Origin: Closterium sp. Naga37s-1
Taxonomy: Eukaryota; Streptophyta; Zygnematophyceae; Desmidiales; Closteriaceae
DNA: 64,000 nucleotides
Assembly: GCA_947471745.1 (NCBI GenBank)
Contig: CANJKZ010000460.1
Location: forward strand, 356,001 to 420,000
Reading direction: 5' to 3'
Each line of letters starts with the position of its first letter. Position 1 is the stretch's first letter. A program made the position numbers and the translations under genes. This document shows, piece after piece, positions 10,772 through 23,030 of the stretch. Below the pieces are notes generated by a model. It was not told the DNA's origin. It searched no databases and saw only the letters and a program-made list of their open reading frames with translations.

Positions 10772-11118
10772 TGTTGGAAAAAAAAAGGAAATTGACTTGA
10801 GCAATTCAGAAGTTCGATAGTATAGTAGTATCGTACTAGTTCTGTATATGTGTTTTATTGTCGCAGGTGTCCCTTCGTGTGAGTAACAAGCATAAGTACG
10901 AACAGTCGCGAGACTGTTCGTATGACACAGGATTATACCTCGTTCATGAACAGGTACATCTTTGAATAGGTACTTCCTCGACTATAAAGCTCTTGTATGT
11001 TTTCTTTATTATCAATTCTTGTTCTTACAAATTACCAGCACATGAATTCCCGTCTTCTGCTGCAATATCTCAGAGACTAAACTCTCAAAAGTTCCTAAGG
11101 CATTTTTCCAGCCCAACA
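10772..11118 (+). repeat. F0 3' LTR (right end uncertain)
   Basis: It starts TGTTGG after the purine tract. It contains a perfect 11-bp inverted repeat with a 4-base loop (10897-10922), two GAAYAGGTAC boxes (10948-10957 and 10964-10975) and a TATAAA box at 10983-10988. This layout is shared with the LTRs of I and K. The end near 11118 (cccaaca) is inferred from length, not from a second LTR. Confidence 0.55.
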
Positions 11119-12404
11119 GTGACCTATCAAGCGAAGTCCTCCAACGGCTCAACCGCACTCCAAGAAGCGAGAAACACCCTCAGCTCCACCTCAGAAAATC
11201 GTGGTTGAGGCAGCAGTCCCGAAGTATTCTCCGCCGTGTAGCCCCGACGTTTCCGCCGTCAACCCTGGTATTTCGACGTTCATACACGTCGAAGCCACAT
11301 AACATATCTCAGGTATCATTGGCAATTCACCCCTCGCCATGCTTCCATGTTTAAAATATCTGACCCTAGTAGACCCCGAAATTCACGCTAGAGTGGTGCT
11401 TGGGCTCAACCACGCTCCAGTGATCTGGTGGATCACCCACAACTTTCTCTCTGTCAAATTTTTGTCTTCACCCCCCGACAATTTCACTTCCCGGCGTTCA
11501 CCCAGCGTCTGCTTTTGTCGGATGGGGTATCGTTGTTGTTGCCTGCGTGAACTTGGCCACAGTGGAGGGGCAAAAACTATCAAATTCGGGGTAGCCCTAG
11601 TTGAAAGGAACAATCGCCCAACCGTTTTGCAGCCCGTCGTGCCTATCACGCCACGAAAACTCCACAGCTTCCGGGTCTCAGCTTTGCCGCTGCACCGTCA
11701 GCTTGTGTAGACGCCCGGGTCAGGAGAAATCCGTAGATTGCACCACTTCTTCTTCGCAGCTTCCCGACTTTTTCGCGTGCCGTTCACCCAGCCCGCTTTT
11801 GTCGGAGTAAAGCAGTTCCGCGAGCTCCACTTTTTTTTTGTCTTTTCTGTACAGCTGTCGAACGAGCACCAATCTAGGTGCCTTTAACCAGCACAGGGTA
11901 GGCACGTGTTCACCCCTGTTATTCGGCCAAGTAAGTTGACTGCATAAGTCAGAACTAAGACTTGGTGGGGATGGTGAGCTTTGGGCGAAGTAGGGCCGTA
12001 GATCGATTCTACCGGCTTTTAATCTGGTCCCCACGACGTTCTTCAACCCCTGCTTAGCCGTTGGGCCGTTTCTTCCCGTGTGTCCCGGCAGCCTGTACCG
12101 ACCCCTCCAAAATTGTTGGGCGGTACCTTGGACGCCGTTTAATCATGGGTTGTTTGTAGCTGTCCCCGAAAACAACATCCCTGGTCAGGAGAAACTATTA
12201 TCGAAACTGTTGGCCAGCTTTCAACAACACCAGGCACGTAGTGTCGCCCGAGTTGTTTCTGAGCCGTACGTGCTTCGGTTTCCCTCGTCGCCTGCGCCCC
12301 ACTTCTCTTTAAGTGCGATTTAGCCACCGCGTTTTCTGTTGCAGCCCGTGAGTGTCGGCGAGTCTGAAGTCCCGTCTGTCCATGAGCACTTCTGCCGAAA
12401 TATC
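11119..12404. other. Non-coding or unrecognised sequence
   Basis: I see no recognisable protein, LTR end or RNA gene in this stretch. Open frames of 69-124 codons (for example 11339-11710) carry no known motif. One phrase recurs in diverged form: gttcacccagc followed by gcttttgtcgga near 11495-11525 and again near 11782-11806, and ggtcaggagaaa near 11719 and 12183. This suggests an old local duplication. It may be old repeat or host intergenic DNA. Confidence 0.4.
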
Positions 12405-13128
12405 TGCGGGGAGTCACCCTACAACGGGAGTGGACTACGGAGGGAGCACTGAGTTGTGCGGGTGATCGTAGCGCTCTAGTAAAGTTCTTACTACTTGTTG
12501 TGTTAAAGCCCAAAACCTGAATTACTCAACGAAATTCAACGGGAAAAATTAGGTTCGGAAGGCAGGCAGACGAAGGTTAGGTTGGGGTGCGAAGCACTTT
12601 CACTCGCGAAACCAATTTGCGACAAACGTTTCTCGCGTACAAGAATATGAGTGATGGGTGGGGTCCTTCCCACAACAACCAGAAAAGGGCGTCTCCCAAA
12701 CTGTGCACAGTTTGAGATGGCACGCAGATAACTAGGCATAGAGCATACCTGTAGACATAGCGGGGAATCAGAGGCACCTTACGAATGTGTGTGGCGAAGC
12801 CAGGGCGACGGAGTGAGGAAACGTGGGCAAGCCTGTGAGGAGAGTGGGGAGTGGTGGGGAGACACCAGTGGAAGAGAGCGATCGGAGACGTAATGGGGCT
12901 CGGTGACGTCGACGAGGGGAAGTGTAGGTTACGGGACGTGACGTCGACGAGGAAGCGTGGGAGGGGAATAGAGCTGAGGCAAACATGGGGCGAATGCGCG
13001 GGAAAGGATAGCGATCGACCGTGCGATTATTATCGACCTCGGAGAGGGAGATGCATGCGCCGCAAACTGGCGTTTGTGCAATAGCGCAGGGTTTCGACGA
13101 CGACGCTGAGTAAAAAGCGGGGCCATCA

Positions 13129-14108
13129 TGTTAACGGGAATGGAGTGTTGGCTCCGCCCTCGCTTGGTCAATGCCGACGAATTGATCGGATGTACGGGTG
13201 AAGCAGCCGACCGTTCACAGTGGGAGAGATGCTCGACGGGTTTCGTCGAGCTGTAGGGGACCGCTGTGGTGTTGCTGTCGACCAGGGAGCTCGACAGCTG
13301 CAGCTGACAGGGCTGGGCAACGGGGGGCCGTCGACCAGGAGGAGTAGTTCAACCGGGAGGTTGACGGAGCAGTCCGTCGACCTGAAATGTGAGCAGCGGT
13401 CAACGAGGGGAGCTCGGCGTTAACAGCTAACAATTCTGGTCGACGGAAGGGGTCCGTCGACCAGGGGGTAGCTCGACAGAAGCTGTGGTCGACCAGAGGC
13501 ACCTAGTGGTCGACCGGAGGCACCTGGTGGTCGCCCAGAGCACTTGGTGGTCAACTAGGTCGACCGGATAACCTGCTCGGCAAGTTCTGCGGAGGCACGC
13601 GAACGTCGTCGAGGTCGCAGTGACAAAGGCGACTTCGGGCCGGTATCCCGAAGTTGATGTGGCTCGTCAGGCATAGACAATAGCCGACGGATGCACAACG
13701 ATGCATGTCGGGCCAATCGCCTGCACGCACCTGCGAGCGTGCGCACTGCTGTCTTCTACGGGGAAACACTGGACAGCTGCTCTGCTGCAGCGTTGGCATG
13801 CCGTCGACCTGCAGTGTTGGCAGGTCGCCTTTCTGCGGTGCTGGCGCGGCTCCTCTACACAACGCTGGTAGGCGGTTGACCAAGCTATGCTGGCGGTCGA
13901 CCAGGCTAGCTGAAGGGTTGCTAGGTGCCTGATGTAGTCATTGCTTGTTCAACTAATATGTAATTTCGACTTTGCTAGTGGAAACTCTTGCCGATTTCTC
14001 CCGTGATTGTGCAAGCACTAAGGAACTAGGCAAAGCTACAATCACTCCTAGTAGTTCGTGCCAACCCCCGCAGTCTAGCTCACTACCGTTGTAGAGTGGA
14101 TCTCCGCA
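13129..14108 (+). repeat. C 5' LTR (980 bp)
   Basis: It runs TGTTAACGGG to CTCCGCA. It contains many GGTCGACC-type palindromes (SalI-like gtcgac repeated between 13230 and 13570) and the block tttctgcggtgctggcgcggctcc. It is about 440 bp longer than the 3' LTR, which lacks the gtcgac-rich segment. The inverted LTR at 29144-37515 also has this segment, so the 3' LTR has probably lost it. Confidence 0.85.
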
Positions 14109-15230
14109 TGGTGCGGTAAGCGTGGACGGCCCCGCAGATTACCTTCAGATAGGAGCCAACTTTTGCACCTACTAAGTCGTTCGTAGGCCGGCAGCAGCGT
14201 TAGTCGCCATGGTCGACCCTGTAGCTAATGCGGGCGTAGCGGACACCTTGGAGGCACGTTTGGCTGATGCGAGGAAACGCCATGAGGATGGCGATTACGG
14301 GTCGATCCCCTTGGCGATCAGTGAGTTGGGCATCCGGGCACAGTGGGCGGCAGAACACCCTTCCCGTCCTGCATCTCCTCGAAGGTGGCATCGACGACGA
14401 GGTCGACGGTAGTGCACAAGTAAGCGACAGCAATGGCATGAAGCAGAGAGGGGTGATCAAGGTTAACGGTAACATCGTCAGGAGTCAGGCGCGAGTGCAG
14501 CGGTCGACGACGGCTGCAGGCAGCTCGCGTGCCGACGTCGATGGTCAGCGTCGCTCTCCTCTACGAAGCGGTGGAGGGCTCTCGGCGACGACGACGCACG
14601 TGACGGTGGGCGGGATCGCACCGACGTATGGCTACTTCAAGTTTTTGCCAGACCGGATCACCGTCACACCTCTGCAAGGTCGACGGGACCTCATCACCTG
14701 GATGGAGTCAATAGAACCTCAGCTGGAGGTTGCCAGGCTGAAGGGCTTTGCCGACGGCACCGTGCCAATTCCACCCGTGGACGATGTCAAGCTGCGCGGG
14801 GAGTTTCATGCTGCTCATTTTCTCACCTTCATGGTCATCTCGAGGTGCTGCTCACCGGTGGTGCAGCTAGCGCTCAGGAGTTGTCGAGAGCGACTGGACA
14901 CCGGTCATCAAGCATGGCACTTCATCTTGTCGACGTATCAGGTGAAAGACGACCTGTACATCGGACAGCTGGAGGAGAAGATGAGACATATTCGAATGAG
15001 CGAGCAAGAGTCGGCGACAAGCTACTGCAACCGTGCTCGACGGATCCTGGTTGAGATGCGGATGGCGGGCGCCGAATCCTCGACGACGTCCTAGATCACC
15101 CACGTCCTCAAGGGCCTGCCGTGCATCCACAACCTCATGAAGAGGATGACGATGGTGCCCGGCACACGTGAATCCCTCAACGAGGACTCCCTCACCAGCT
15201 ACATCCTCCAAGATGAGGCGATGCAAGAGG
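14109..15230 (+). pseudogene. C leader and Gag (5' part), broken
   Basis: The sequence right after the LTR, tggtgcggtaagcgtgg, occupies the PBS position; I cannot name its tRNA. An ATG at 14209 (MVDPVANAGVADTLEARL) opens a frame that stops at 14410-14412. The rest of Gag lies in a second frame from 14267 to a TAG at 15092-15094: a KFLPDRI block, LITWMESIEPQL, WHFILSTYQVKDDLYIGQLEEKM and YCNRARRILVEMRMAG, typical of copia Gag (UBN2-like). After the TAG the Gag reading continues to EAMQE, where D interrupts at 15230. At least one frameshift and one stop make it non-functional. Confidence 0.75.
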
Positions 15231-15580
15231 TGTTATATGATGCTATCATTTGCATTCACGTCTGTCTGCCTCCCATCATATGTTCGTGCGTTGCATGCGT
15301 GGTGTGTGCAAGAATCTGTGTTTGGTGTGGTTTGGATTTTTTTGTGAGTGTGTGAATGTTATTTGGCTTGGGCAGATATCTGAAGTGACTTCTCTGGTCA
15401 AGAGCTTTCTGACGAACCAAGAATCATCGCGATCGAAGCAAGAACAAGAAATACATGATCGTTCGAAGTTTTTTTATTGTGATGCAGCGACTATGGGAAT
15501 TTGCGGGTTGAATCAATATGGGGTACAGACTGTAGATGATGCCAAGTGGTTGGGAGAAGCCAAACCAGGTTGGCAAGTGT
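15231..15580 (+). repeat. D 5' LTR, 3'-truncated
   Basis: It aligns with 19219-19519 plus 26840-26923 of the 3' LTR with scattered mismatches. It lacks about 31 bp found in the 3' LTR after acagac. Homology ends at ttggcaagtgt (15580), where the pol region begins. Confidence 0.85.
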
Positions 15581-18500
15581 TTTAGCCAATCTGAGGGATG
15601 GGCGCCTCCAGACATGAAGCCGCCAAGTGGTGAACGTGCACGAGGTGGCGCTGTGCAAGGTTCAGGTGCACAAGGTGATGGTGGACACGGTAAAGCCGAC
15701 CCTAGGATGTTCCTCATGGTTGAGGATGTGAAAGGGAGTGAGGGTGATGTGGGCTTAGTTGGGATGCACCCCCTCACTCATTGGGTGATAGATTCAGGTT
15801 GCACAAGTCACATGACCCCATGGGCAGATTTGCTTGACGAGGTAAAGCCCCCTGGAAAGATTAAGTTTGTGGCTGCCGCTTCAGGTGCTTTGCTCCCTGT
15901 GATTGGTGTTGGGAATGCCAAGGTAATGGGAGCCAATGGGGGGCTTGTGGGGCTGGGGAATGTGCTGCTGGTTGAAGGTTTGTCCGCTAACCTTCTTTCT
16001 GTGCGCCGGCTGCAGAAGAGCAAGGCCAAAGTGACCTTCAGCCCAACCAGCTGCCGTGCAAAGCTTGGGAAGCTGTTGTTGTGGGGTCTGGAGGAGAAGA
16101 ACAGCTGCATCAAGGACCTGTGGCAGCTGCCCATCATCCCTTGGAATGGGAAACCACCAGCAACGGCAGCGGCTGCAGCAACGGCTAAAGCAACTGCGGG
16201 AGGAGAGGAGACTGCGCCAACTGATGGGGCCCTGGATGCAGTCAAGAAGGTGCAGCAGACACAGCAGCCACATGGTGAGGTGCTTGCTGGTGTGGATGCG
16301 ACAGCTGCATGGGCAAAGGCTTCATCTGGGAGTGGTGTGGCTGATTGGGAGACGTGGCACGAGAGGCTGCGTCATGTGAATTTTCCTATGCTGCAGAAGT
16401 TAGTGAAGGATGGGAGCTTGAAGGGGTTGGAGGTGAAGGGGGCAGCAAATGAGATTGGGAGCTGCCCTACATGCCTTGAAACTAAATTCACCAAGTTTCC
16501 CTTCAGCAGCAGTACAGGACCAGACAAGGCCCCGCTCGCGCTTGTGCACATGGATGTGGTGGGCCCTACGAGGGCCCCTTCTCTCTCGGGCAGCCGCTAC
16601 TTCATAACCATTGTGGATGACCAAACACGTGCGGTGTGGGTGTACCCTCTCAAAACTAAGGGGGAAGTGGCAGCGGCTGTTCTTAAGGAGTGGATGCCGA
16701 GAGCTCAAAGGGAGAGCGGACACAAGGTGAAGGTGATCCGCACTGACAACGGGGGAGATTTCATTGGCGCTGATTTTGAGGCGGTGCTGAAGAAGAAGGG
16801 GATTCAGCATCAGCTCACGGTGCCCTACAACCCTCAGCAGAACGGCGTGGCTGAGCGCTTCAACCGGACCCTGCAGGAAGGTGCTCGCACTCTCCTTGGG
16901 CGTGCAAGGCTGCCGGATCCGTTTTGGGTGACTGCACTGCGGCAGGTCGCCCTTGTGAAGGACAGGGTGTTGGCGACTTTGGGGGACAAGCAGTGGGTCC
17001 CCTACACCAAGTGGTATGGGAGTGCGCCAGCAGTCAACATGCTGAGAGCCTATGGCTGCATGGTGGTGTTTCATGTGCCTAAAGAGAAGAGGGGAAAGTT
17101 GGAGGCTTCTGGGAGATGGGGAGTACACTTGGGGCTTGCTAATGATCACAAGGGCTGGTTGATATGGGACTTGACCAACCGGCAGCTGACTGAGTCAAGG
17201 GATGTGAAGTTCCTTGAGTCCTTGTACTACAAGGACTGGAAGCAGCAGCAGCAGCAGAAGCTTCCTACTACACCGCTGATCATTGAGGATGATGAGGTGC
17301 AGCGGCCTTCGAGGCAAGTACAGGTACAGGTCACTGTCTCAGAAGAGGAGATCTCTGGGGTGACTGAGGATGGGGGAGAACCTGAGGTGGAGCAGCAGCA
17401 GCAGCAAGATGCTCCACCACGTACCCAACGTCCGCCAGACCGTCCTAGGAGGGATGTGCGCCCTCCTAACAGGCTGACCTATCCTAGCTTTGGAAAGCCA
17501 AAGGTGGTACGGGCTGGGAGTGTGGCTGAGCAGTGTGATGAGGATGAGATAGCACACTGCTACTGGGCAGCCGTCCCTGAGCCCAAGATGCTAGCTGAGG
17601 CCTTGAGTGGGCCCGATGCTGAGAAGTGGAAGCAGAGTGTGAAGGAGGAGTATGACTCTCTGCTGGAGAATGAAACATGGGAGTTGTGTGAGTTGCCTCC
17701 TGGGAAGAAGGCCATTTCTTCCAAGCTGATCTTCAGGCACAAGTACAGACCTGATGGGGAGCTGACCCGCTACAAGTCAAGGCTTGTGGCTAAGGGGTTC
17801 CAGCAGACAAAGGGGAAGGACTTTGACGAGATATTTTCTCCTATGGGGAAAGGGACTACACTAAGGGTGATGTTGGGAACGGCTGCAAACCGTGGATGGA
17901 GGATCAAGCAGATGGACATCACAACTGCTTTCCTCAATGGGATCATCCTAGAGGAGCTATACATGCTGCAGCCTGAGGGGTTGGATGATGGGAGCGGCAG
18001 GGTGTGTAGGCTCAAGAAGGCCATCTATGGCCTGAAGCACGCTCCTCGCGCATGGTACCACAAGCTGGAGGAGACACTGCTGGCTGGGGGTTTCAAGAAG
18101 AGCGAGTGTGATCACAGCTTGTTCCTGCTGCAAGAGAAGGAGCAGTTCCTCATGCTCCTGGTGTATGTGGATGACATCCTTCTCTTCTCTGAGTCGTCTG
18201 CAATGATTGAGCGTGTAGAGGAGATGCTGGAGATGCAGTTCAAGTGCTCGAAGATGGGAGATGTCAAGTATTACCTTGGGATGCATGTGGAGAGAGACCT
18301 TGACAAGGGAGTGTTGAGGTTGCACCAGAGGAAGTACTGTGAGGGGCTGGCTAAGAAGTATGGGCTGCAAGATGGAGGAAAGCCAGCCACCCCACTACCT
18401 TCGGGTTTCACTGTGGAGCCCTGTGCTGATGAGGAGGTGGTGGGTGAAAGTGACAGGAAGCTGTTTCATTCCATGGGTGGGGCACTCAACTATGCGGCTA

Positions 18501-19161
18501 ACCACACGCGGCCTGACATTGCATTTGCTACATCCAGGCTTGCCCGTGTGGTCTCACGCCCCAGTCATGAACAGCTAGAAGTGGCCAAGAGGTTGGTCCG
18601 CTATATGAGTGCTACAGCATCTGTGGGTTTGGAGTACAGTGCTGTGAGGCAAAGGCAGCAACGGGGTGCTGCTGATTTGGGCAAGGGGGAGATGCTCTTG
18701 ACTTGCTACACCGACGCTAGCTTCAACTCTGTGAAGGCGGATGGCACCAGCATTGGAGGCTATGTGTGCCTGTTTGGAGGTGGTGCGGTGAGCTAGCGCA
18801 GCAAGAAGCAGAACGAGGTGGGGCTGTCCTCATGTGAGACCAAGTACATGGCCCTTCATCATGGGGTGAAGGAGGTGGTGTGGCTGAGGCGTTTGTTGGA
18901 GGAGATTGGTGTTTGTCAGGGGAGCCGACTATGATGTTCTGTGACAATGAGTCAGCTCTGAAGCTGGCCAAGAATGCATGTCTTCATGGGCTGACAAAGC
19001 ATATCAGGCCCAAGTGGCACTGGGTGACAAGGCTCCTGGACAAGGAAGTGCGGTTGGAGATAGTGAAGACCCAGCAGCAGGCGGCATACATTCTCACCAT
19101 GCGCCTAGCTGAAAATGAGCATTGGAAGGGGATGAAGCTTGCTGGAATGAGTGTGCATTGA
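15536..19161 (+). pseudogene. D pol: protease, integrase, RT and RNase H fused to LTR
   Basis: An open frame of 1086 codons (15536-18796) starts with two Met codons inside the truncated LTR; its first 15 codons are LTR sequence. Landmarks: protease VIDSGCTSHM; WHERLRHVNFPML and CPTCLETK zinc region; integrase HMDVVGP, RTDNGGDF, PQQNGVAERFNRT; RT FRHKYRPDGELTRYKSRLVAKGF, MDITTAFLNG, YGLKHAPRAWY, YVDDILLF; then RNase H TDASFNS. A TAG at 18794-18796 replaces an expected Trp codon. A frameshift near 18920 follows, after which FCDNESALKLAKN and KHIRPKWHWV run to TGA 19159-19161. All catalytic residues before the stop are present. Without Gag and PBS it could not transpose unaided. Confidence 0.9.
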
Positions 19162-19519
19162 GGGTGCATGCTTGATCTATGGCATGTGGGATGATGGTAG
19201 GCAGCCAGAGGGGGAGTTTGTTATGTGATGCTATCATTTGCATTCACGTCTGTCTGCCTCCCATCATATGTTTGTGCGTTGCATGCGTGGTGTGTGCAAG
19301 AATCTGTGTTTGGTGTGGTTAGGATTTTTTGTGTGTGTGTGTGTGTGTGAATGTGATTTGGCTTGGGCAGATATCTGAAGTGACTTCTCTGGTCAAGAGC
19401 TTTCCGACGAACCAAGAATCATCGCGATCGAAGCAAGAACAAGAAAGATATGATCGTTCGAAGTTTTTTTATTGTGATGCAGCGACTATGGGAATTTGCT
19501 GGTTGACTCAATATGAGGT

Positions 19520-19651
19520 TGTCAAACTTATATGCAATAGTCTGTTTAGGCTGTAGTGGGGTAGTTATTATAGGGTACAACACTTTTAGGTTTTCATACT
19601 TGTACCCACCTGCTGCCTAGTTCATTCATTCCCTTCTCTCACATTCTAACA
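19520..19651 (+). repeat. A2 5' LTR (132 bp)
   Basis: TGTCAAAC to TCTAACA, flanked on the left by gaggt and followed by the PBS tggtattctgagcagg. Confidence 0.95.
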
Positions 19652-19705
19652 TGGTATTCTGAGCAGGTTCCCTAGTGGGAACGTTTTTTTAAAGGGCCCA
19701 CCACT
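19652..19705 (+). promoter_or_regulatory. A2 PBS, hairpin and GGGCCCACCACT motif
   Basis: PBS as in A1; stem GTTCCC (19667-19672), loop tagt, GGGAAC (19677-19682); T-run; GGGCCCACCACT (19694-19705). Confidence 0.8.
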
Positions 19706-20579
19706 ATTTTTTTTTTCCTGCCCGAAGCGCGCATCGCGCCCTGCCCGTCGTGGCCCCTTTAACGCCCGTCGCGGCCCCTACTCCCTATCGCGGCCCCTAG
19801 CCCGTCACGGCCCCTACTGCCTGTCGCGGCCCCTAGCCCGTCGCGGCCCCTAGCCCGTCGCGGCCCCTAGCCCGTCGCGGCCCCTAGCCAGTCGCGGCCC
19901 CTAGCCCGACGCGGCCCCCTAGCCCGTCGCGGTCCCTAGCCCGTCGCGGCCCCTAGCCCGTCGCGGCCCCTAGCCCGTCGCGGCCCCTACTGCCTGTCGC
20001 GGCCCCTACTGCCGTCGCGACCCAGCCTGCCGTTGCGGCCCCTACTGCCGACGTGGCCCCTACTGCCGTCGCGGCCCTAGCCCGTCGTGGCCCCTGCTGC
20101 TGACCCGGCCCCCTGCTGACGCGGCCCCCTGTTGGCGCGGCCCCTGCTGACGCGGCCCCTCCTGGCGCGGCCCCTACTGGCGCGGCCCCTACTGGCGCAG
20201 CCCGGCCCCCTACTGGAGCGGCCCCTCCTGGCACGGCCCCTACTGGCGCGGCCCCTACTGGCGCGGCCCCTACTGGCGCGGCCCCTCCTGGCCCCCCCCC
20301 CCCCCCCCCCCCCCCCCCCGGCTGTCGCCACCCCTACTGGCGCGGCCCCTGCTGTCACGGCCCGGCCCTGCACCCGCCCCTGGTAAGCACCCGCGCCGCC
20401 CAGCTCAGCCGCGCCGCCCAGCCGAGCCGCACTGCCCACTGAGCCGCGCCGCTCTGCCGAGCAGCGCCGCCCTACCGAGCCGCACTGCCCTGCACTGCCC
20501 TACTGCCTCTACTGCTACTGCTGCTACTGCTGCTATTGCTGCTACTGCTGCTTCTACTGCTACTGCTGCTACTGCTACT
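19706..20579 (+). repeat. A2 GC-rich leader tandem array
   Basis: It has the same unit types as A1: first cccgtcgcggcccctag, then ggcgcggcccctact, with a run of about 30 C near 20289-20320. Unit number and order differ from A1, so the array changes quickly. The last 90 bp are a (CTACTG)n-like stretch just before the Gag ATG. Confidence 0.85.
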
Positions 20580-23030
20580 ATGGCTAGCCCTACTATTCTC
20601 ACGTTTGATGCTGAGGGGCGTGCAGTTGACTTTGACGTGTGGGTCGACGACCTACAGCTCTTTCTTCAGTGTGACTCTAGGGATGGGGTCTCCCTTTTCG
20701 ATCACACGTCCGGTGTCTCTACTGCACCTGCTGCCACTGCTGACAGCACGGTTCACTCGCAGTGGACCACTCGTGACGCTGTTGCTCGCCTTGCTATTCG
20801 CAGTCACCTCCCGCCTGCTGAGCGCGCGCACTTTGGCCAGTACAAGACTGCTCAGTCTTTGTACGACGCTGTTGTTGTGCGCTACTCCTCCCCTGCCACT
20901 GCTGCCCTCAGCCGCCTCATGCTGCCGTACCTTTTCCCTGACCTTGCCGCCTTTGCCACAGTCGCTGACCTGGTTGCTCACCTCCGCACTAGTGACGCCC
21001 GCTACCGCGCTGCCCTTCCCACTGAGTTCTGTGCCAAGAACCCCCCCCCCCCCATGTACATCACCCTTTACTACAAAGTCACCCGCCTCCCTGACTCCCT
21101 TTCTTCAGTTAGGGACCACTTTCTCTCCCTTTGCCCCACTCAGCTCACTGTCGACCTGCTAGAGGAGTGCCTTGCTGCAGCTGAGAGGAGTATCTTAGCT
21201 GTCGGTGCTTCTCGCGGCGACCGGCGCACCCCTTTCTTTGAGGGGTGTTCCCCTGTCCCCCTTCTCCCCTCTGTTGCTTCTGCTGCTGCTGTCGACCTCG
21301 TTGGCACTGAGGAGGTCGGAGCTGTGTCTGCCCCTACTGGGAGGCGCCGCAACAGCAAGGGCAAGGGGAGCAAGGGTGGTGGAGGGGGCGGCGGGGGAGG
21401 TGGTGGAGGCGGTGGAGGAGGCGGAGGGGGTGGCGGTGGAGGTGGGGGTGGTACCGGGAGTGGGGGCTTCAGTGGCGGCGGTGGAGGTGGTGGAGGCAGC
21501 GGCAGCGGTGGTGGAGGCAGCGGCAGCGGTGGTGGAGGCAGCGGCAGCGGTGGTGGAGGCGGCGGAAGCGGTGGCGGAGGTGGCGGCGGCGGTGGTGCTG
21601 GTCGAGGTGCAGCCGCGCAGCGTGGAGGCTTTGGTGGTAGCCAGCGCCAGCAGCAGCGGCGTGCCCATGAGACCCCGTCGGCCCAGCAGCTTCGTGAGTG
21701 GTACGCTGGGCGTGGGAGGTCTGGGGGTGCTGGTCCCTGCACTTACGTTCTTCGCACCGGCAGTCATCGTGGGGAGGCGTGTGGGCTGCCACACACTACG
21801 CAGCGCTGCTTCGGTCGCTTGACTGACGCCTGGCGTGCTCAGTTTCCTGACGCTGTTGAGCTCCCTCGCTGGCATGATCTGCTTCTGCAGAATGTGCCTA
21901 TCTTTGATCTTGATTTCGATGCTATCCTTGCTGCCATGTATGCTTTGACTGATAGTGCTGAGGGTGACTGTTACCTGAGTGTCCCGCCCGACCCGGGCAT
22001 TGCGGCTGCTGCTCTAGGTGCTAGTGCGTCTGCTGCTCCAGGTGCTGGTGAGTCTGCTGCTCCAGGTGCTGGTGAGTCTGCTCTCTCTGGTACTGCACCT
22101 ACTGAGGCCTTGCACACTTTCACACTTGACTCTGGTTCTTCACGCTCTTTCTTTAGAGACAGCACCACACTCACGCCGCTCAGTCGGCCTGTCGCAGTCT
22201 CCCTTGCTGACCCCTCTGGGGGCCCAGTCCTTGCGCACTCTTCCACGGTTCTACCGTGTCCTGCGGCCCCGTCGAGCTTGCTTTCGGGACTCCACCTCCC
22301 CTCGTTCTCTACAAACTTGGTGAGTGGAGCTGACCTCCAGGACGCGTGGGTTGACCAGTTCGCCCCTGGAGGTCAGCGTGTGACCCACTGCACTTGCTCT
22401 CGGACGGGCCGCCACCTGGCCACGTTCACCCGTCGGCCTGGGTCGAGTCTCTACACACTGACTACTGCGCCTCCTCCGGTCTCTGCGTCTGGTCAGGTAG
22501 CTGCGTCTAGTCAGGTGTTTGCTGCCGCGTCCAGGTCTAGTCCTGCGTCTGCCCCCTGCTCGTGTCGTCCTCTGACGCACGAGACTCTCCTTTGGCACCA
22601 CCGCCTTGGTCACCCCTCCCTGCCTCGTCTTCGAGGTATGGTCTCCCGTACCCTTGTCTCGGGTCTCCCCCGGTGCCTTCCTCCTCTTCCTCCGGGGCCT
22701 GCCCCCACCTGTGTTCCTTGTGTCGAGGGCAGGCAGCGCGCCGCTCCTCACTCCTCCTCGTTCCCTCCGACAGAGGCTCCCTTGCAGACTCTTCACATGG
22801 ACGTGTGGGGCCCAGCCCGCGTCCGTGGACAGGGTCACGAGCGTTACTTCCTGCTGGTCGTTGATGACTACTCGCGTTACACCACAGTCTTCCCCTTACG
22901 CAGCAAGGGTGACGTCTTCTTGTCTGGATCCGCGGTGCCCGTCGCCAGCTCAGTGCGAGTTTCGGCTCTGACCTTCCTGTTCTACGTCTCCACTCAGACA
23001 GGGGTGGTGAGTTTTCCTCCGACCTCCTGA
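20580..23030 (+). pseudogene. A2 Gag, protease and integrase N-terminal half
   Basis: An 816-codon frame from ATG 20580 (MASPTILTFDAEG). Domains: Gag N-terminal (VDDLQLFLQCDS, LYDAVVVRYSSPA), Gag core, a Gly-rich tract of about 100 residues, the C-X13-C-X3-H-X4-C motif (CTYVL...CGLPHTTQRC), protease LDSGSS, HHRLGHPS...CVPC and integrase HMDVWGP with its Asp intact. Near 22912 about ten bases are missing compared with A1 and the frame is lost, giving an unrelated tail to TGA 23028-23030. Gag and protease may be intact; integrase is not. Confidence 0.85.

Larger units (their letters stand above)
1483..11118 (+). mobile_element. F0: decayed family-F copia element, split by A1
   Basis: The element is present in two pieces, 1483-2786 and 10202 to about 11118, separated by A1 and its catac target duplication. 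The pieces hold RT, RNase H, a purine tract (aaggggag, 10764-10771) and a 3' LTR. It is the same lineage as element I: the RT stretch starting QTGLQILGLA and the RNase H end NKSGFANRTKHI both match I closely. The 5' half is absent because A0 and its truncation removed it. The right LTR end is uncertain; 11118 is my best guess from a cccaaca end. Confidence 0.75.

Noticed and set aside
12768..12986. Minus-strand 72-codon frame resembling a plastid transit peptide with a GTAAGG donor after it
   Set aside because: It lies inside the TIR element, no second exon could be recognised to the left, and Ser/Arg-rich frames are common in this GC-rich DNA.
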